Source: Brachybacterium kimchii (GTDB taxonomy: Bacteria > Actinomycetota > Actinomycetes > Actinomycetales > Dermabacteraceae). Taken from it: a DNA stretch of 64,000 nucleotides. Under the pieces are notes generated by a model, which was given only the letters and a program-made list of their open reading frames with translations, was not told the DNA's origin and did not search any database. The translations under genes were made by a program, and so were the position numbers. The stretch is from contig NZ_CP097218.1 in assembly GCF_023373525.1 (NCBI RefSeq), forward strand, positions 186,001 to 250,000, in the 5' to 3' direction. Position 1 is the first letter of the stretch; each line of letters begins with the position of its first letter. Shown here one piece after another: positions 29,676-45,333 of this stretch.

Positions 29676-30296
29676 TCACCCGCGGTCGCCGACCACCCGC
29701 GTCGCAGCGATCCGGTCGTGGATCTCACATCCGGACCCGAGCATCACGGTGCCCACGAGCACGATGACCACGCCGTAGAGCAGGACCGTGGCGACCATCG
29801 TCCCCGCGGCGCCGGTGTCGAAGTCCCCGTAGACCGCGCCGACGGCGACCACATGGCCCAGCTGCCAGGGGATCGCGATCTTCACGAGATTCCGGACGCA
29901 CGCGCGGGAGAAGGGAACGCGTGACTTGTCAGGGCCCGCTCCGCCGGATCTCGCACCCTCGGGCCGACCCGGCAGCATCTCGACTCGCAGTCCCTCGCGC
30001 CGCTTGCCCCACGTCGATGCTCGCGGGCCGGACTCGGCGCGAGCCGCCCAGAGCGCCGCGAGCACGGGCGGGATCGCGCTCGAGACGAGGGCGACGGCGC
30101 GTGCGGTGCCGGCGTCCCCGATGTGCGTCGCGAGCGGAATCCCGATCGGGAGCATCGCTGCGGGCAGCACGAGGTATCCCACGCAGTCGCGCGCGTAGGC
30201 CCGCGCACGGCGGACGAGGAGCGGGGCGAGCAGGCGGCCCCTCATGCCGCGCCGCTCGCCGCGATGTCGCGCATCGATGCGCTCCTCGTCGCCCAT
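29676..30296 (-). CDS. RDD-like membrane protein
   Basis: The 206-residue protein has about four hydrophobic segments. RRARAYARDCVGYLVLPA near the N terminus and the closing HDRIAATRVV match the ends of RDD-family domains (Arg-Asp in the first helix, LHDxxAGTxVV after the last). A polar loop occupies about residues 93-130. The role of RDD proteins is mostly unknown; some are Na+/H+ antiporters. It follows the MBL hydrolase stop by 9 bases in one operon. The start could also be the ATG at 30245. Confidence 0.65.
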   Translation of the reverse strand: MGDEERIDARHRGERRGMRGRLLAPLLVRRARAYARDCVGYLVLPAAMLPIGIPLATHIGDAGTARAVALVSSAIPPVLAALWAARAESGPRASTWGKRREGLRVEMLPGRPEGARSGGAGPDKSRVPFSRACVRNLVKIAIPWQLGHVVAVGAVYGDFDTGAAGTMVATVLLYGVVIVLVGTVMLGSGCEIHDRIAATRVVGDRG

Positions 30297-30305
30297 GCGG
30301 TCATC

Positions 30306-30926
30306 TCACAGCCAGTCGCCCCGCGCGGCCTCGATCTCGGCGCCGATCGTGGTGTCCGGGCCGTGGCCCGTGTGCACGATGGTCTCCGGGGGCAGCGTGA
30401 ACAGGCGCTCGCGGATCGAGTCCTCGATCGTGGGCCGGTCGCTGAAGGAGCGGCCGGTCGCGCCGGGGCCGCCCTGGAAGAGCGTGTCGCCGGTCAGCAC
30501 GCAGTCCAGCGCCGGGACGCGGTAGCAGACGGAGCCGGGGGAGTGGCCCGGGGTGGAGATCGCCTCGATGTCTGCACCGGCGACGGTGAACTCGTCGCCG
30601 TCGGCCACGTCCCCGTCCCAGGGCAGGTCGCCGTGGGTGAGCCTCCAGACCTCGGCGTCCGCCGGGTTCAGCAGCACGGGCGCCTCGAGCGCCGTCGCCA
30701 GCTCGGGAGCGAAGCGCACGTGATCGTCGTGCGCGTGGGTCAGCAGGATGCCCACGCACTCGCGATCGCCGACGAGCGCCCGGATCGCCTCGACGTCGTG
30801 CGGGGCATCGAAGACGACGCACTGCTCCTCGTCTCCGAGGACCCACACGTTGTTGTCGACGTCGAAGGTCTCGCCGTCCAGGGTGAAGGTGCCCGACGTC
30901 GTCGTGTGGTCCAGCCGCGCCGTCAT
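30306..30926 (-). CDS. MBL-fold metallo-hydrolase
   Basis: The 206-residue metallo-beta-lactamase fold protein has the metal motif THAHDDH, the later STPGHSPGS and [17 protein letters not shown] segments, and a final HTGHG. This is the glyoxalase II-like class. Its ATG overlaps the stop of the mycothiol-dependent formaldehyde dehydrogenase gene (ATGA). Hydrolases in this position are thought to act on mycothiol thioesters made by that enzyme; this is inference from context. Confidence 0.88.
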   Translation of the reverse strand: MTARLDHTTTSGTFTLDGETFDVDNNVWVLGDEEQCVVFDAPHDVEAIRALVGDRECVGILLTHAHDDHVRFAPELATALEAPVLLNPADAEVWRLTHGDLPWDGDVADGDEFTVAGADIEAISTPGHSPGSVCYRVPALDCVLTGDTLFQGGPGATGRSFSDRPTIEDSIRERLFTLPPETIVHTGHGPDTTIGAEIEAARGDWL

Positions 30927-32020
30927 CGGTTCACCACCACGGTGCGCAGCACGTCGCCGCGATGCAGCGAGTTCAGTGCGTCCTCGACGCCGCCCAGGTC
31001 GGTGGTGCCGGTGACGAACCGCTCGAGCGGAAGGCGACCCTGCAGGTAGAGGTCCGTGAGGTAGGGGAAGTCGCGCTCGGGCAGGCAGTCGCCGTACCAC
31101 GCGGACTTCAGGGAGCCGCCGCGGCTGAACACGTCGGCCAGCGGGATCGCGAGCTCCGCATCGGGATGGGGCACGCCCACGAGCACGACGCGGCCGGCGA
31201 GGTCCCGCGCGTAGAACGCGGTCTCGTAGGTCGAGGGGATGCCCACGGCGTCGATCACCACGTCGGCGCCGAATCCGCCGGTGAGATCCTGGACCCTCTC
31301 CACGATCTGGTCCCGGTCGAGGTCCTTGGTGTTGATGGTGTGGGTCGCGCCGAGGTCCGACGCGGCCTGCAGCTTCTCGTCGACGATGTCGAGGCCGATC
31401 ACGGTGGTCGCCCCCGCGAGCACGGCGCCGGCGATCGCGGCGCTGCCCACGCCGCCCAGACCGATGACGGCCACGGTCTCGCCGCGCTGCACGTCGCCGG
31501 TGTTGAGGGCTGCGCCGAGCCCGGCCATCACGCCGCATCCGAGCAGGCCCGCGACCTCCGGCCGCGCCTCCTCGGAGACCTTCGTGCACTGCTTCTCGTG
31601 GACGAGGGTCTTCTCGGTGAAGGCGCCGATGCCGAGCGCGGCCTCGAGCTCGGTGCCGTCCCTCAGCGTCATCCTCTGCGAGGCGTTGTGGGTCGCGAAG
31701 CAGTACTGCGGCCGGCCCTTGCGGCAGGCCCGGCAGTCGCCGCACACCGCGCGCCAGTTCAGGACGACGAAGTCGCCGACGGCCACGTGCGTGACCTCGT
31801 CGCCGATCGCCGCGACGCGCCCGGCGGCCTCATGGCCGAGCAGGAACGGGAAGTCATCCGTGATCGCGCCGTCGCGGTAGGCGAGATCGGTGTGGCAGAC
31901 CCCGCAGGCCTCCACGTCGACCACGACGTCGTGCACCCCGGGGTCGGGGATTTCGATGTCGGTGAGCTCCGCCGGCTCGTTCGGATGGCGAGCGATGACG
32001 CCCTTGACGGTCGTGGGCAT
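30923..32020 (-). CDS. mscR: S-(hydroxymethyl)mycothiol dehydrogenase
   Basis: The 365-residue zinc alcohol dehydrogenase oxidises the formaldehyde-mycothiol adduct with NAD. The catalytic zinc region is [14 protein letters not shown] plus LGHEAAG; the structural zinc site is [15 protein letters not shown]; the Rossmann loop is [12 protein letters not shown]. The [12 protein letters not shown] segment is characteristic of this actinobacterial subgroup. It leads an operon with an MBL hydrolase and an RDD-like protein. The ATG has AAGGAG 7 bases upstream, and TAGGCT (32061-32056) is a plausible -10. Confidence 0.92.
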   Translation of the reverse strand: MPTTVKGVIARHPNEPAELTDIEIPDPGVHDVVVDVEACGVCHTDLAYRDGAITDDFPFLLGHEAAGRVAAIGDEVTHVAVGDFVVLNWRAVCGDCRACRKGRPQYCFATHNASQRMTLRDGTELEAALGIGAFTEKTLVHEKQCTKVSEEARPEVAGLLGCGVMAGLGAALNTGDVQRGETVAVIGLGGVGSAAIAGAVLAGATTVIGLDIVDEKLQAASDLGATHTINTKDLDRDQIVERVQDLTGGFGADVVIDAVGIPSTYETAFYARDLAGRVVLVGVPHPDAELAIPLADVFSRGGSLKSAWYGDCLPERDFPYLTDLYLQGRLPLERFVTGTTDLGGVEDALNSLHRGDVLRTVVVNR

Positions 32021-32122
32021 GGTGGGGCTCCTTCCGCTGGTGGTGGTTCCCGGCCAGCCTATCGGCCGGGCCCGCCCGGCGAGCCTCCGGCGGGCGGGTC
32101 GGCGCGGTGCGCGCCGCCCTCC

Positions 32123-32128
32123 TAGAAT
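32123..32128 (+). promoter_or_regulatory. Candidate -10 of pheST
   Basis: TAGAAT at 32123-32128 would start a transcript near 32135, about 75 bases before the pheS GTG. No clear -35 is seen. I found no T-box-like structure in the leader. Confidence 0.4.
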
Positions 32129-32210
32129 GGTCCGCGGTGCGGCGGGGCCGACGGGCGATCCCCCGCGGCGCGCCATCCGCACATCAGCCCACCGGACGAA
32201 AGCGATACCC

Positions 32211-33320
32211 GTGTCCGAGACACCTCCCAGCCCCGACTCCGCGGCCGTCACGATCGACGAGCCGACGATCGGCGCCGCCGTCGACGCCGCGCTCGCCGCG
32301 ATCGCGTCGGCGGGCGGCACCGCCGAGCTCAAGCAGGTCCGCATCGACCACGTCGGCGACGCGAGCGTGCTCTCGCGCGCGAACGCCTCGATCCGGGGCC
32401 TGCCCAAGGACCAGAAGGCCTTCGCCGGCAAGCTCGTCGGGCAGTCGAAGGGGCGGGTCCAGCAGGCGCTCGCGGCCCGACAGACCGAGCTCGCCGAGGC
32501 CGAGGAGGAGGCCGCGCTCGCGCGCGAGACGGTCGACGTCACGGTGCCCGTGGACCGTCGTCCGCGCGGCTCCCGCCACCCCATGCGCACCCTCCAGGAC
32601 CGGATCGAGGACTTCTTCGTCGGCATCGGCTGGGAGATCGCGGAGGGCCCGGAGATCGAGACCGGCTGGTTCAACTTCGATGCCCTGAACGCCGACCCGG
32701 ACCACCCCTCGCGCTCGCTCCAGGACACCCTGTACGTCGCGCCCGAGGACTCGGGCCTGCTGCTGCGCACGCAGACCTCCCCGGTGCAGATCCGCGCCAT
32801 GCTCGAGCGCGGCGCCCCGCTGTACATCGCGTGCCCGGGCACCGTGTACCGGGCCGACGAGTTCGACGCGACCCACTCGCCGATGTTCAACCAGGTCGAG
32901 GGGCTCGCGATCGACAGGGACCTGACCATGGCGAACCTCGTCGGCACGCTCGACGCCTTCGCCGCGGCGATCTTCGGCGGGCGCCCGATCACCCGCCTGC
33001 GCCCGAACCACTTCCCCTTCACCGAGCCCAGCGCGGAGATGGACTTCCGCTGCTTCAGCTGCGAGGCGCGGCTGGGGCTCGATCACGACGCCGACCCGGC
33101 GTGCCGCGTGTGCGGCGGCACCGGCTGGATCGAGATGGGCGGGTGCGGCATGGTCCACCCGAACGTGCTGCGCTCCGCGGGAGTGGATCCCGAGGAGTAC
33201 CAGGGCTTCGCCTTCGGCCTCGGCATCGAGCGCATCCTCATGCTGCGCAACGGCGCGGACATGCGAGACATCGTGGAGGGCGACGTCCGCTTCTCCCAGC
33301 ACTACGGGACGGAGATCTGA
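32211..33320 (+). CDS. pheS: Phenylalanyl-tRNA synthetase alpha subunit
   Basis: The 369-residue class II catalytic subunit has an N-terminal coiled-coil arm (about 20-110). The class II motifs follow: [21 protein letters not shown] (motif 1), [22 protein letters not shown] (motif 2 region) and [17 protein letters not shown] (motif 3). With PheT it charges tRNA-Phe. The start is GTG at 32211 with only a weak GGACGAAAG-type site. It ends one base before pheT starts. Confidence 0.96.
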   Translation: MSETPPSPDSAAVTIDEPTIGAAVDAALAAIASAGGTAELKQVRIDHVGDASVLSRANASIRGLPKDQKAFAGKLVGQSKGRVQQALAARQTELAEAEEEAALARETVDVTVPVDRRPRGSRHPMRTLQDRIEDFFVGIGWEIAEGPEIETGWFNFDALNADPDHPSRSLQDTLYVAPEDSGLLLRTQTSPVQIRAMLERGAPLYIACPGTVYRADEFDATHSPMFNQVEGLAIDRDLTMANLVGTLDAFAAAIFGGRPITRLRPNHFPFTEPSAEMDFRCFSCEARLGLDHDADPACRVCGGTGWIEMGGCGMVHPNVLRSAGVDPEEYQGFAFGLGIERILMLRNGADMRDIVEGDVRFSQHYGTEI

Positions 33321-33321
33321 G

Positions 33322-35940
33322 ATGCCCCGCATTCCGCTCACCTGGCTCGCCCAGCACGTGAACCTCCCCGAGGGCACGAGCGCCCTGCAGGTCGCGACCG
33401 ACCTCTCGCGCGTCGGCCTCGAGGAGGAGGCGATCTTCGGCGCCCAGGTCACCGGCCCGCTCGTCGTCGGCCGCGTCCTGGACCTGGTCAAGGAGCCCCA
33501 GAAGAACGGCAAGACCATCAACTGGTGCCGTGTCGACGTCGGCCCCGAGCACAACGAGGCGCAGGACGACCCGAAGGATCCGCAGCCCGGGGAGGAGCGC
33601 CCGAGCCGCGGCATCATCTGCGGCGCCCACAACTTCGTCGAGGGCGACCTGGTGGTCGTCTCCCTGCCGGGCACCGTGCTGCCCGGGCCGTTCGAGATCG
33701 CCGCCCGCAAGACCTACGGCCACGTCTCCGACGGCATGATCTGCTCGGGCGACGAGCTGGGCCTCGGCCCGGATCCCGACGGCGAGGACGGCATCATCGT
33801 GCTGGGCCGCGGCCACGCCCGCGGCCTCACCGGCGAGCCCGGGGACGACGCGATCGCACTGCTTGGCCTCGGCGAGGAGGTCGTCGAGATCAACGTGACG
33901 CCCGACCGCGGCTATGCCTTCTCGATGCGCGGCGTCGCCCGCGAGTACGCCCACGCCACCGGCGAGGCCTTCACCGATCCCGCCCTCGAGGTCGAGGTCC
34001 CCGCAGCCGACGGGCCCGGCGTCGAGGTGCGCCTGGCCGACGAGACCCCGATCGACGGCCGTCCCGGCTGCACCCGCTTCGTCGCGCAGGAGGTCACGGG
34101 CATCGACCCGACGGCGCACGCGCCGCGCTGGATGCAGCAGCGCCTGGTGCTCGCGGGCATGCGCCCGATCTCGCTCATCGTGGACGTCACGAACTACGTG
34201 ATGCTCGATCTCGGCCAGCCCCTGCACGCCTACGACGCGGCCGAGCTCGTCGCACCCGTCACGGTGCGCCGCGCGCACGCGGGGGAGGAGCTCGCGACCC
34301 TGGACGACAAGCCCCGCGCGCTGGATCCCGAGGACCTCGTGATCGCCGATGCGGGCGCGGGCGACCGCGCGATCGGCATCGCGGGCGTCATGGGCGGGGC
34401 CTCGACCGAGGTCTCGGCCGCGACCACGGACGTCGTCCTCGAGGCCGCGAGCTTCGACCCGGTCTCGGTGGCACGCTCCGCGCGCCGCCACCGCCTGCCC
34501 AGCGAGGCATCCAAGCGCTTCGAGCGCGGCGTGGATCCGCAGCTGCCCGCGATCGCCGTCACCCGGGCCGCGCAGCTGCTCGCCGAGCACGGCGGCGGGA
34601 CGGTCTCCGCCGCTCGCACCGACGTCGGCGCGGAGTCCGCGCAGCGGCCGGCCCCGATCGTCCTCGAGGTCGGCGCGCCCACGCGGCTCGTGGGCGTCGA
34701 GTACACGAGCGCGCAGGTCCGCGAGGCGCTCGAGAAGATCGGCTGCACGGTCGAGGACGGCCCGGTGGGCGACGGCTCCGCCGAGGGGGCGGCGGACGGC
34801 GGGCCGAGCTTCCTCGTCACCCCGCCCAGCTGGCGCCCCGACCTCAGGATCCGCGAGGACCTCATCGAGGAGATCGCGCGTCTGCTCGGGTACGAGCAGA
34901 TCCCCTCGGTGCTGCCTCAGGCGCCCGGCGGAGCAGGCCTCACCCGCGCGCAGAAGAGCCGCCGCTTCGCGGCCCGTGCGCTCGCCGAGGTCGGTCTCGC
35001 CGAGGCCCTCTCCTTCCCGTTCGTGCCGGAGAGCGTGTTCGACGAGCTCGGCTACGGGGCCGATGACCCGCGCCGCGACGCGGTGCGTCTGCTGAACCCC
35101 CTGGCCGACGACGAGCCGCTGCTGCGCACCGAGCTGCTGCAGACCCTGCTTCCCGTGGCACGGCGGAACCTGGGGCGCGGCCAGGAGTCGCTCGCCCTCT
35201 TCGAGGTCGACGCCGTCTCCCGGGCGGGATCGGGCCCGATCGCGCCGCTGCCGGCCGCGCAGCGCCCGACGGACGCGCAGCTCGAGGCCGTGCGGGACGC
35301 CATGCCCGTGCAGGCGCGCCACCTCGCCGCGATCCTCGGCGGGGCGAGCGGGTCGGACTCGTGGTGGGGGAGCGGCAGGCCCTGGGACTGGGCCGATGCG
35401 ATCGACCTCGCCCACCGTGCGGCCGCGGCCGTCGGCGCCCGGCTCGAGGTGCGCGGCCGCGAGCACGCGCCCTTCCATCCGGGCCGCTGCGCCGAGCTGC
35501 GCACGGACGACGGCGCCGTGGTCGGGTACGCGGGCGAGCTGCACCCGAAGGTCGTGAAGGCCTTCGACCTGCCCGCGCGCACCTGCGCGCTCGAGCTCGA
35601 CCTCGAGCAGGTCATCGCGGCGGCCCCCGCGGTGGTGGCCGCGGAGCCGGTCTCGACCTACCCGCTCGCGAAGGAGGACTTCGCGTTCGTCGTCGAGGAC
35701 TCCGTTCCCGCGAGCGCCGTGGAGGCCGCGATCATCGCCGGCATCGGCGACGTCCTCGAGAGCGTGCACCTCTTCGACGTGTACACGGGCGACCAGGTCG
35801 GCGAGGGCAGGAAGTCGCTCGCCTTCGCGGTGCGCCTGCGCTCTCAGGAGGGCACGCTGTCGGCCAAGGAGATCGGTGCGGCGCGCGAGCGCTGCGTCCA
35901 GGCGGTCGCGAGCGCCGTGGGCGGCGTGCTCAGGGCGTGA
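33322..35940 (+). CDS. pheT: Phenylalanyl-tRNA synthetase beta subunit
   Basis: The 872-residue subunit has the usual order: a tRNA-binding EMAP-like domain (about 40-170, with CGAHNFVEGD and SDGMICSGDELGL), the B3/B4 editing domain (about 220-400), B5, the catalytic-like core and a C-terminal ferredoxin-fold anticodon-binding domain (VSTYPLAKEDFAFVVE to the end). It is slightly longer than E. coli PheT because of small Gly/Ala/Asp-rich insertions, for example near residues 480-495. Confidence 0.96.
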   Translation: MPRIPLTWLAQHVNLPEGTSALQVATDLSRVGLEEEAIFGAQVTGPLVVGRVLDLVKEPQKNGKTINWCRVDVGPEHNEAQDDPKDPQPGEERPSRGIICGAHNFVEGDLVVVSLPGTVLPGPFEIAARKTYGHVSDGMICSGDELGLGPDPDGEDGIIVLGRGHARGLTGEPGDDAIALLGLGEEVVEINVTPDRGYAFSMRGVAREYAHATGEAFTDPALEVEVPAADGPGVEVRLADETPIDGRPGCTRFVAQEVTGIDPTAHAPRWMQQRLVLAGMRPISLIVDVTNYVMLDLGQPLHAYDAAELVAPVTVRRAHAGEELATLDDKPRALDPEDLVIADAGAGDRAIGIAGVMGGASTEVSAATTDVVLEAASFDPVSVARSARRHRLPSEASKRFERGVDPQLPAIAVTRAAQLLAEHGGGTVSAARTDVGAESAQRPAPIVLEVGAPTRLVGVEYTSAQVREALEKIGCTVEDGPVGDGSAEGAADGGPSFLVTPPSWRPDLRIREDLIEEIARLLGYEQIPSVLPQAPGGAGLTRAQKSRRFAARALAEVGLAEALSFPFVPESVFDELGYGADDPRRDAVRLLNPLADDEPLLRTELLQTLLPVARRNLGRGQESLALFEVDAVSRAGSGPIAPLPAAQRPTDAQLEAVRDAMPVQARHLAAILGGASGSDSWWGSGRPWDWADAIDLAHRAAAAVGARLEVRGREHAPFHPGRCAELRTDDGAVVGYAGELHPKVVKAFDLPARTCALELDLEQVIAAAPAVVAAEPVSTYPLAKEDFAFVVEDSVPASAVEAAIIAGIGDVLESVHLFDVYTGDQVGEGRKSLAFAVRLRSQEGTLSAKEIGAARERCVQAVASAVGGVLRA

Positions 35941-35987
35941 GCACAGGGTGAGGCAGCTCGGTGGACTCCCCTGAGCGGTGAACGGAG

Positions 35988-36017
35988 GCGGAGCGCGACC
36001 ACGTGGTCGCGCTCCGC
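35988..36017 (+). terminator. pheST terminator
   Basis: A perfect 30-base inverted repeat (arms 35988-36002 and 36003-36017) begins 47 bases after the pheT stop. The tip will open into a small loop. It is followed by TTCTCG, not a true T-tract. Confidence 0.7.
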
Positions 36018-36118
36018 TTCTCGTGTCGGGGGCTCCGAGTGCTCCGGGGATTCCGGTGACGTCGTGTCGCGCCCGTCCCCACCTCGACGCCGCCTCGACC
36101 TCGCCCAGATGTGCGTGA

Positions 36119-36146
36119 CTATGCATCCTCCTGTATAGTTCTGCGC
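36119..36146 (+). promoter_or_regulatory. argC promoter with candidate ArgR operator
   Basis: TATAGT at 36134-36139, the best -10 hexamer in the window, ends 7 bases before the argC ATG (36147), so the mRNA is probably leaderless. ACTAT at 36118-36122 and ATAGT at 36135-36139 form an inverted repeat with a 12-base spacer, in a locally AT-rich stretch. This resembles a degenerate ARG box overlapping the -10. ArgR is encoded in the same cluster. Confidence 0.5.
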
Positions 36147-37277
36147 ATGACGCCCTCCGGACTCCCCGACGCGCCCGCACCGCACCCCTCGCACGCCCCT
36201 GCGCGCCTGCGCGCTGCGGTCGTCGGCGCCTCCGGATACGCGGGCGGCGAGACCCTGCGGATCCTCGCCGACCATCCGCGGATCGACGTCACCACCGTGA
36301 CCGCGCACTCGAGCGTCGGCAAGCACCTCAGCGAGGTCGCGCCCCATGTGCATCTGGACGAGGATCTCGAGCTCGTCGACACCACCGTCGAGAACCTCTC
36401 GGGTCACGACGCGGTCGTGCTGGCCCTGCCGCACGGCCAGTCGGGGCAGATCGCCGCCCGGCTGCGCGCGAGCGATCCCGAGGTGCTCGTCGTCGATCTC
36501 GGCGCGGACCACCGGCTCGAGAGCGCCCAGGACTGGGCCGACTACTACGCGGGCGAGCACTCGGGGACCTGGACCTACGGCATGCCCGAGCTGCCCCTGG
36601 TCGCCGGGGGATCGGCCGACGGCGCCTCCCGCCAGCGCGACCTGCTGCGCACCGCCCGCGAGATCGCCGTCCCCGGCTGCAACGCGACCGCGGTGACCTT
36701 CGCCCTCGCGCCGCTCGTGCGCGCGGGCCTCGTCGACCATCGCGCGCTGAGCGCCGTCCTCCCGGTCGGCTACTCGGGTGCGGGCCGCAGCCCCAAGCAG
36801 CACCTGCTGTTCGCGGAGGCCGCGGGCGGCGCCGCGGCCTACGGCGTCGGCGGCACGCACCGGCACATCCCCGAGATCCTCCAGAACCTGCGCCGCGCCT
36901 CCGGCACCGCCGACGCGCGCCTCACCTTCACCCCGGTGCTCGTGCCCATGACGCGCGGCATCTTGGCCGTCGTGACCGCGCCCGCGGGCGACGGCGTCAC
37001 CGAGCAGGCGCTCCTGGACGCTCTCGGCGCGGACTTCGCGGACGAGCCGTTCGTGCACGTCCTCCCCGGCGGGGCCGTCCCCAGCACCCAGCAGGTGGTC
37101 GGGGCGAACACCGTGCGCATCGGCGCGACCGTGGACCGACGAAGCGGGCAGGTCACGGTGATCTCCGCGATCGACAACCTCGTCAAGGGCACCGCCGGCG
37201 CCGCCGTGCAGTCCATGAACATCGCCCTCGACCTCCCGGAGACCCTGGGCCTGCCGCGCACCGCCCTCGCGCCCTGA
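36147..37277 (+). CDS. argC: N-acetyl-gamma-glutamyl-phosphate reductase
   Basis: The 376-residue NADPH enzyme performs the third step of arginine synthesis. The NADP loop is VVGASGYAGGETLRIL; the catalytic cysteine is Cys178 in VPGCNATAV, and the HRHIPEI motif follows. Most family members have PGCYPT; Asn replacing Tyr after the Cys is a mild variation. I start at ATG 36147, downstream of the open frame's 36111, because the -10 hexamer lies between them. It heads the arg cluster. Confidence 0.95.
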   Translation: MTPSGLPDAPAPHPSHAPARLRAAVVGASGYAGGETLRILADHPRIDVTTVTAHSSVGKHLSEVAPHVHLDEDLELVDTTVENLSGHDAVVLALPHGQSGQIAARLRASDPEVLVVDLGADHRLESAQDWADYYAGEHSGTWTYGMPELPLVAGGSADGASRQRDLLRTAREIAVPGCNATAVTFALAPLVRAGLVDHRALSAVLPVGYSGAGRSPKQHLLFAEAAGGAAAYGVGGTHRHIPEILQNLRRASGTADARLTFTPVLVPMTRGILAVVTAPAGDGVTEQALLDALGADFADEPFVHVLPGGAVPSTQQVVGANTVRIGATVDRRSGQVTVISAIDNLVKGTAGAAVQSMNIALDLPETLGLPRTALAP

Positions 37278-37338
37278 GCGCCCGCGCCACTCGGCGCCCC
37301 GTCATCGTCCGCCTCTCATGCACCACGGGAGACACACC

Positions 37339-38508
37339 ATGTCCGTCACCTTCCCCGAAGGATTCCTCGCCGCCGGGATCGCCGCCGGCATCAAGAAATC
37401 CGCCGCCGCCGATCTCGCCCTCGTCCTCAACGAGGGGCCGCTCGACGTCGCGGCCGCCGTCTTCACCTCCAACCGCGTCCAGGCCGCGCCCGTCCAGTGG
37501 TCCCGTCAGGCCGTGGCCGACGGCCGTGCCCGCGCGGTGATCCTGAACTCGGGCGGCGCCAACGCCTGCACGGGCCCCGAGGGATTCGCCGACACCCACC
37601 GCACCGCGGAGCACGTCGGGGCGCTCCTCGAGATCTCCGCCCAGGACGTCCTGGTCTGCTCGACGGGTCTGATCGGCGAGCGCCTGCCGATGGACGCGGT
37701 CCTCGGGGGCGCGATGAGCGCCCGCGACGCCCTGGACCCGGGGGCCGACGCCGGGGCCGATGCCTCGCGCGCGATCATGACCACGGACACGGTCCCGAAG
37801 ACCGTCGAGGTCACGACGCCCTCGGGCGCCCGCATCGGCGGCATGGCAAAGGGCGCGGGGATGCTCGCCCCGCAGCTCGCGACGATGCTCGTGGTCCTCA
37901 CCACGGACGCGGTCGTGACCGCCGACGTCGCCGACTCCGCCCTGCGCGAGGCCACCCGCACCACCTTCGACCGGGTCGACTCGGACGCCTGCATGTCCAC
38001 GAACGACACCGTGATCCTGCTGGCCTCGGGTGCGAGCGGCATCGAGGTCGGCGCCGCCGAGCTCGCCGAGTCCCTGCGGGAGGCGTCGGCCGCCCTCGCC
38101 CGCATGCTCGTCGCCGACGCCGAGGGGGCGAGCCACGACGTGCACGTGGTCGTCACCGGCGCCACCAGCGAGCACGCCGCGCTCGCCGTCGCCCGCGAGA
38201 TCGCCCGCTCGAACCTCGTGAAGGCCGCGGTCTTCGGCAACGACCCGAACTGGGGGCGGATCGTCTCGGCCGCGGGCTGCGTGCCCGAGGAGGTCGCGCC
38301 GTTCGACCCCGATGCAATGTCCGTGCACGTCAACGGCGTGCAGGTGTGCCGCGAGGGCGGCGCCCACGAGGACCGCTCCCTGGTGGACATGACCCCGCGC
38401 GAGACCCTCGTCGAGGTGGACCTCGGAGCGGGGGAGGCCGATGCCGACATCTGGACCAACGACCTCACCCACGACTACGTCGAAGAGAACAGCGCCTACT
38501 CCTCATGA
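37339..38508 (+). CDS. argJ: Bifunctional ornithine acetyltransferase/N-acetylglutamate synthase
   Basis: The 389-residue ArgJ precursor self-cleaves at the conserved [16 protein letters not shown] site, where Thr in LATML becomes the nucleophile of the beta chain. It transfers acetyl from acetylornithine to glutamate, recycling the acetyl group, so no separate argE is needed. The [18 protein letters not shown] segment and the C-terminal EENSAYSS are typical. ATG 37339 follows GGAGAC; an upstream ATG at 37318 lacks a site. TGA overlaps the argB ATG. Confidence 0.95.
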   Translation: MSVTFPEGFLAAGIAAGIKKSAAADLALVLNEGPLDVAAAVFTSNRVQAAPVQWSRQAVADGRARAVILNSGGANACTGPEGFADTHRTAEHVGALLEISAQDVLVCSTGLIGERLPMDAVLGGAMSARDALDPGADAGADASRAIMTTDTVPKTVEVTTPSGARIGGMAKGAGMLAPQLATMLVVLTTDAVVTADVADSALREATRTTFDRVDSDACMSTNDTVILLASGASGIEVGAAELAESLREASAALARMLVADAEGASHDVHVVVTGATSEHAALAVAREIARSNLVKAAVFGNDPNWGRIVSAAGCVPEEVAPFDPDAMSVHVNGVQVCREGGAHEDRSLVDMTPRETLVEVDLGAGEADADIWTNDLTHDYVEENSAYSS

Positions 38509-39492
38509 CCGAGACGCCCCCCGCTCCCACCGGCGCCGGCACCGCAGGCCCCGCCGCGCCGCTCGCGGACTCCAAGAACCCTCTGGGGGACCTCACGCCA
38601 GCGCAGGCGGACGCACGCGCGAAGTCCGAGATCCTCATCGAGGCCCTGCCCTGGATGCAGCGCTTCATGGGCAAGATCGTCGTCGTCAAGTACGGCGGCA
38701 ACGCCATGATCGACGACGAGCTGCGCCGTGCCTTCGCGGCCGACATGGTCTTCATGCGCCACGCCGGCATCCACGTGGTCGTCGTCCACGGCGGCGGCCC
38801 CCAGATCAACTCGATGCTCGAGCGCGTCGGCGTCGAGAGCGCCTTCCGCGCCGGTCTGCGCGTGACCGACGAGGAGACCATGCAGATCGTGCGGATGGTG
38901 CTCGTGGGGCAGGTGGGCCGTGAGCTCGTCGGCCTCATCAACGAGCACGGGCCCTATGCGATCGGCATGTCCGGCGAGGACGCCCGGCTGTTCTCCGCGC
39001 GCCGCCGCGGCGCCGTGGTCGACGGCGAGGAGCTCGACCTCGGGCACGTCGGCGCGGTCACCCAGGTGCGGCCGGAGTCGATCCAGGACCTGCTGGATGC
39101 GGGCCGGATCCCCGTGGTCTCCTCGATCGCTCCGGAGATCGACGCCGACGGGCGGCCGACGGGCGCGGTGCTGAACATCAACGCCGATCTCGCCGCGGCC
39201 GCCCTGGCCGCGGGGCTCGACGCCGAGAAGCTCGTGGTCCTCACGGACGTCGAGGGGCTGTACCGGGACTGGCCCGACCGCGACTCCCTGATCCCCGAGA
39301 TCAGCGCGAGCGACCTGCGCGAGATGCTGCCCTCGCTCACGGCGGGCATGATCCCGAAGGCGGAGTCGCTGCTGGACGCCGTGGACGCCGGAGTGCGCAC
39401 CGCGGCCATGACCGATGGCAGGATCGCGCACGCGGTACTGCTCGAGGTGTTCACCGCCAAGGGCGTGGGCACGATGGTGAGGAGGGACGACT

Positions 39493-39500
<8 letters not shown>
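38505..39500 (+). CDS. argB: Acetylglutamate kinase
   Basis: The 331-residue amino-acid kinase phosphorylates N-acetylglutamate and is usually the arginine-inhibited step. Motifs: [11 protein letters not shown] near residue 63, [10 protein letters not shown], and the substrate region [14 protein letters not shown] polar N-terminal extension of about 25 residues precedes the conserved ALPWMQRF. It overlaps argJ by 4 bases and argD by 8 bases. Confidence 0.95.
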
Positions 39501-42315
<2,815 letters not shown>

Positions 42316-42327
42316 GCCGAGCCCCCG

Positions 42328-45215
<2,888 letters not shown>

Positions 45216-45219
45216 CGGC

Positions 45220-45238
45220 GGCGCCCCGGGGCGGCGCC
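45220..45238 (+). terminator. Possible argGH terminator
   Basis: GGCGCC at 45220-45225 repeats as GGCGCC at 45233-45238 and can pair around a 7-base loop, just after the argH stop. It is short and of low certainty. Confidence 0.3.
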
Positions 45239-45333
45239 CGAGAACTCCGTCGCGCCCGGCGCGGTCGGTGGGGGAGAATGATCCCGGCGCCCGCCCGGGC
45301 GCCGCGAACGGACCGATCGAGAGGACCTGATCG

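Noticed and set aside
29544-29924. A 126-codon plus-strand frame beginning before the RDD-like gene
   Set aside because: No ribosome site, no recognisable domain, and most of it is antisense to the RDD-like gene.
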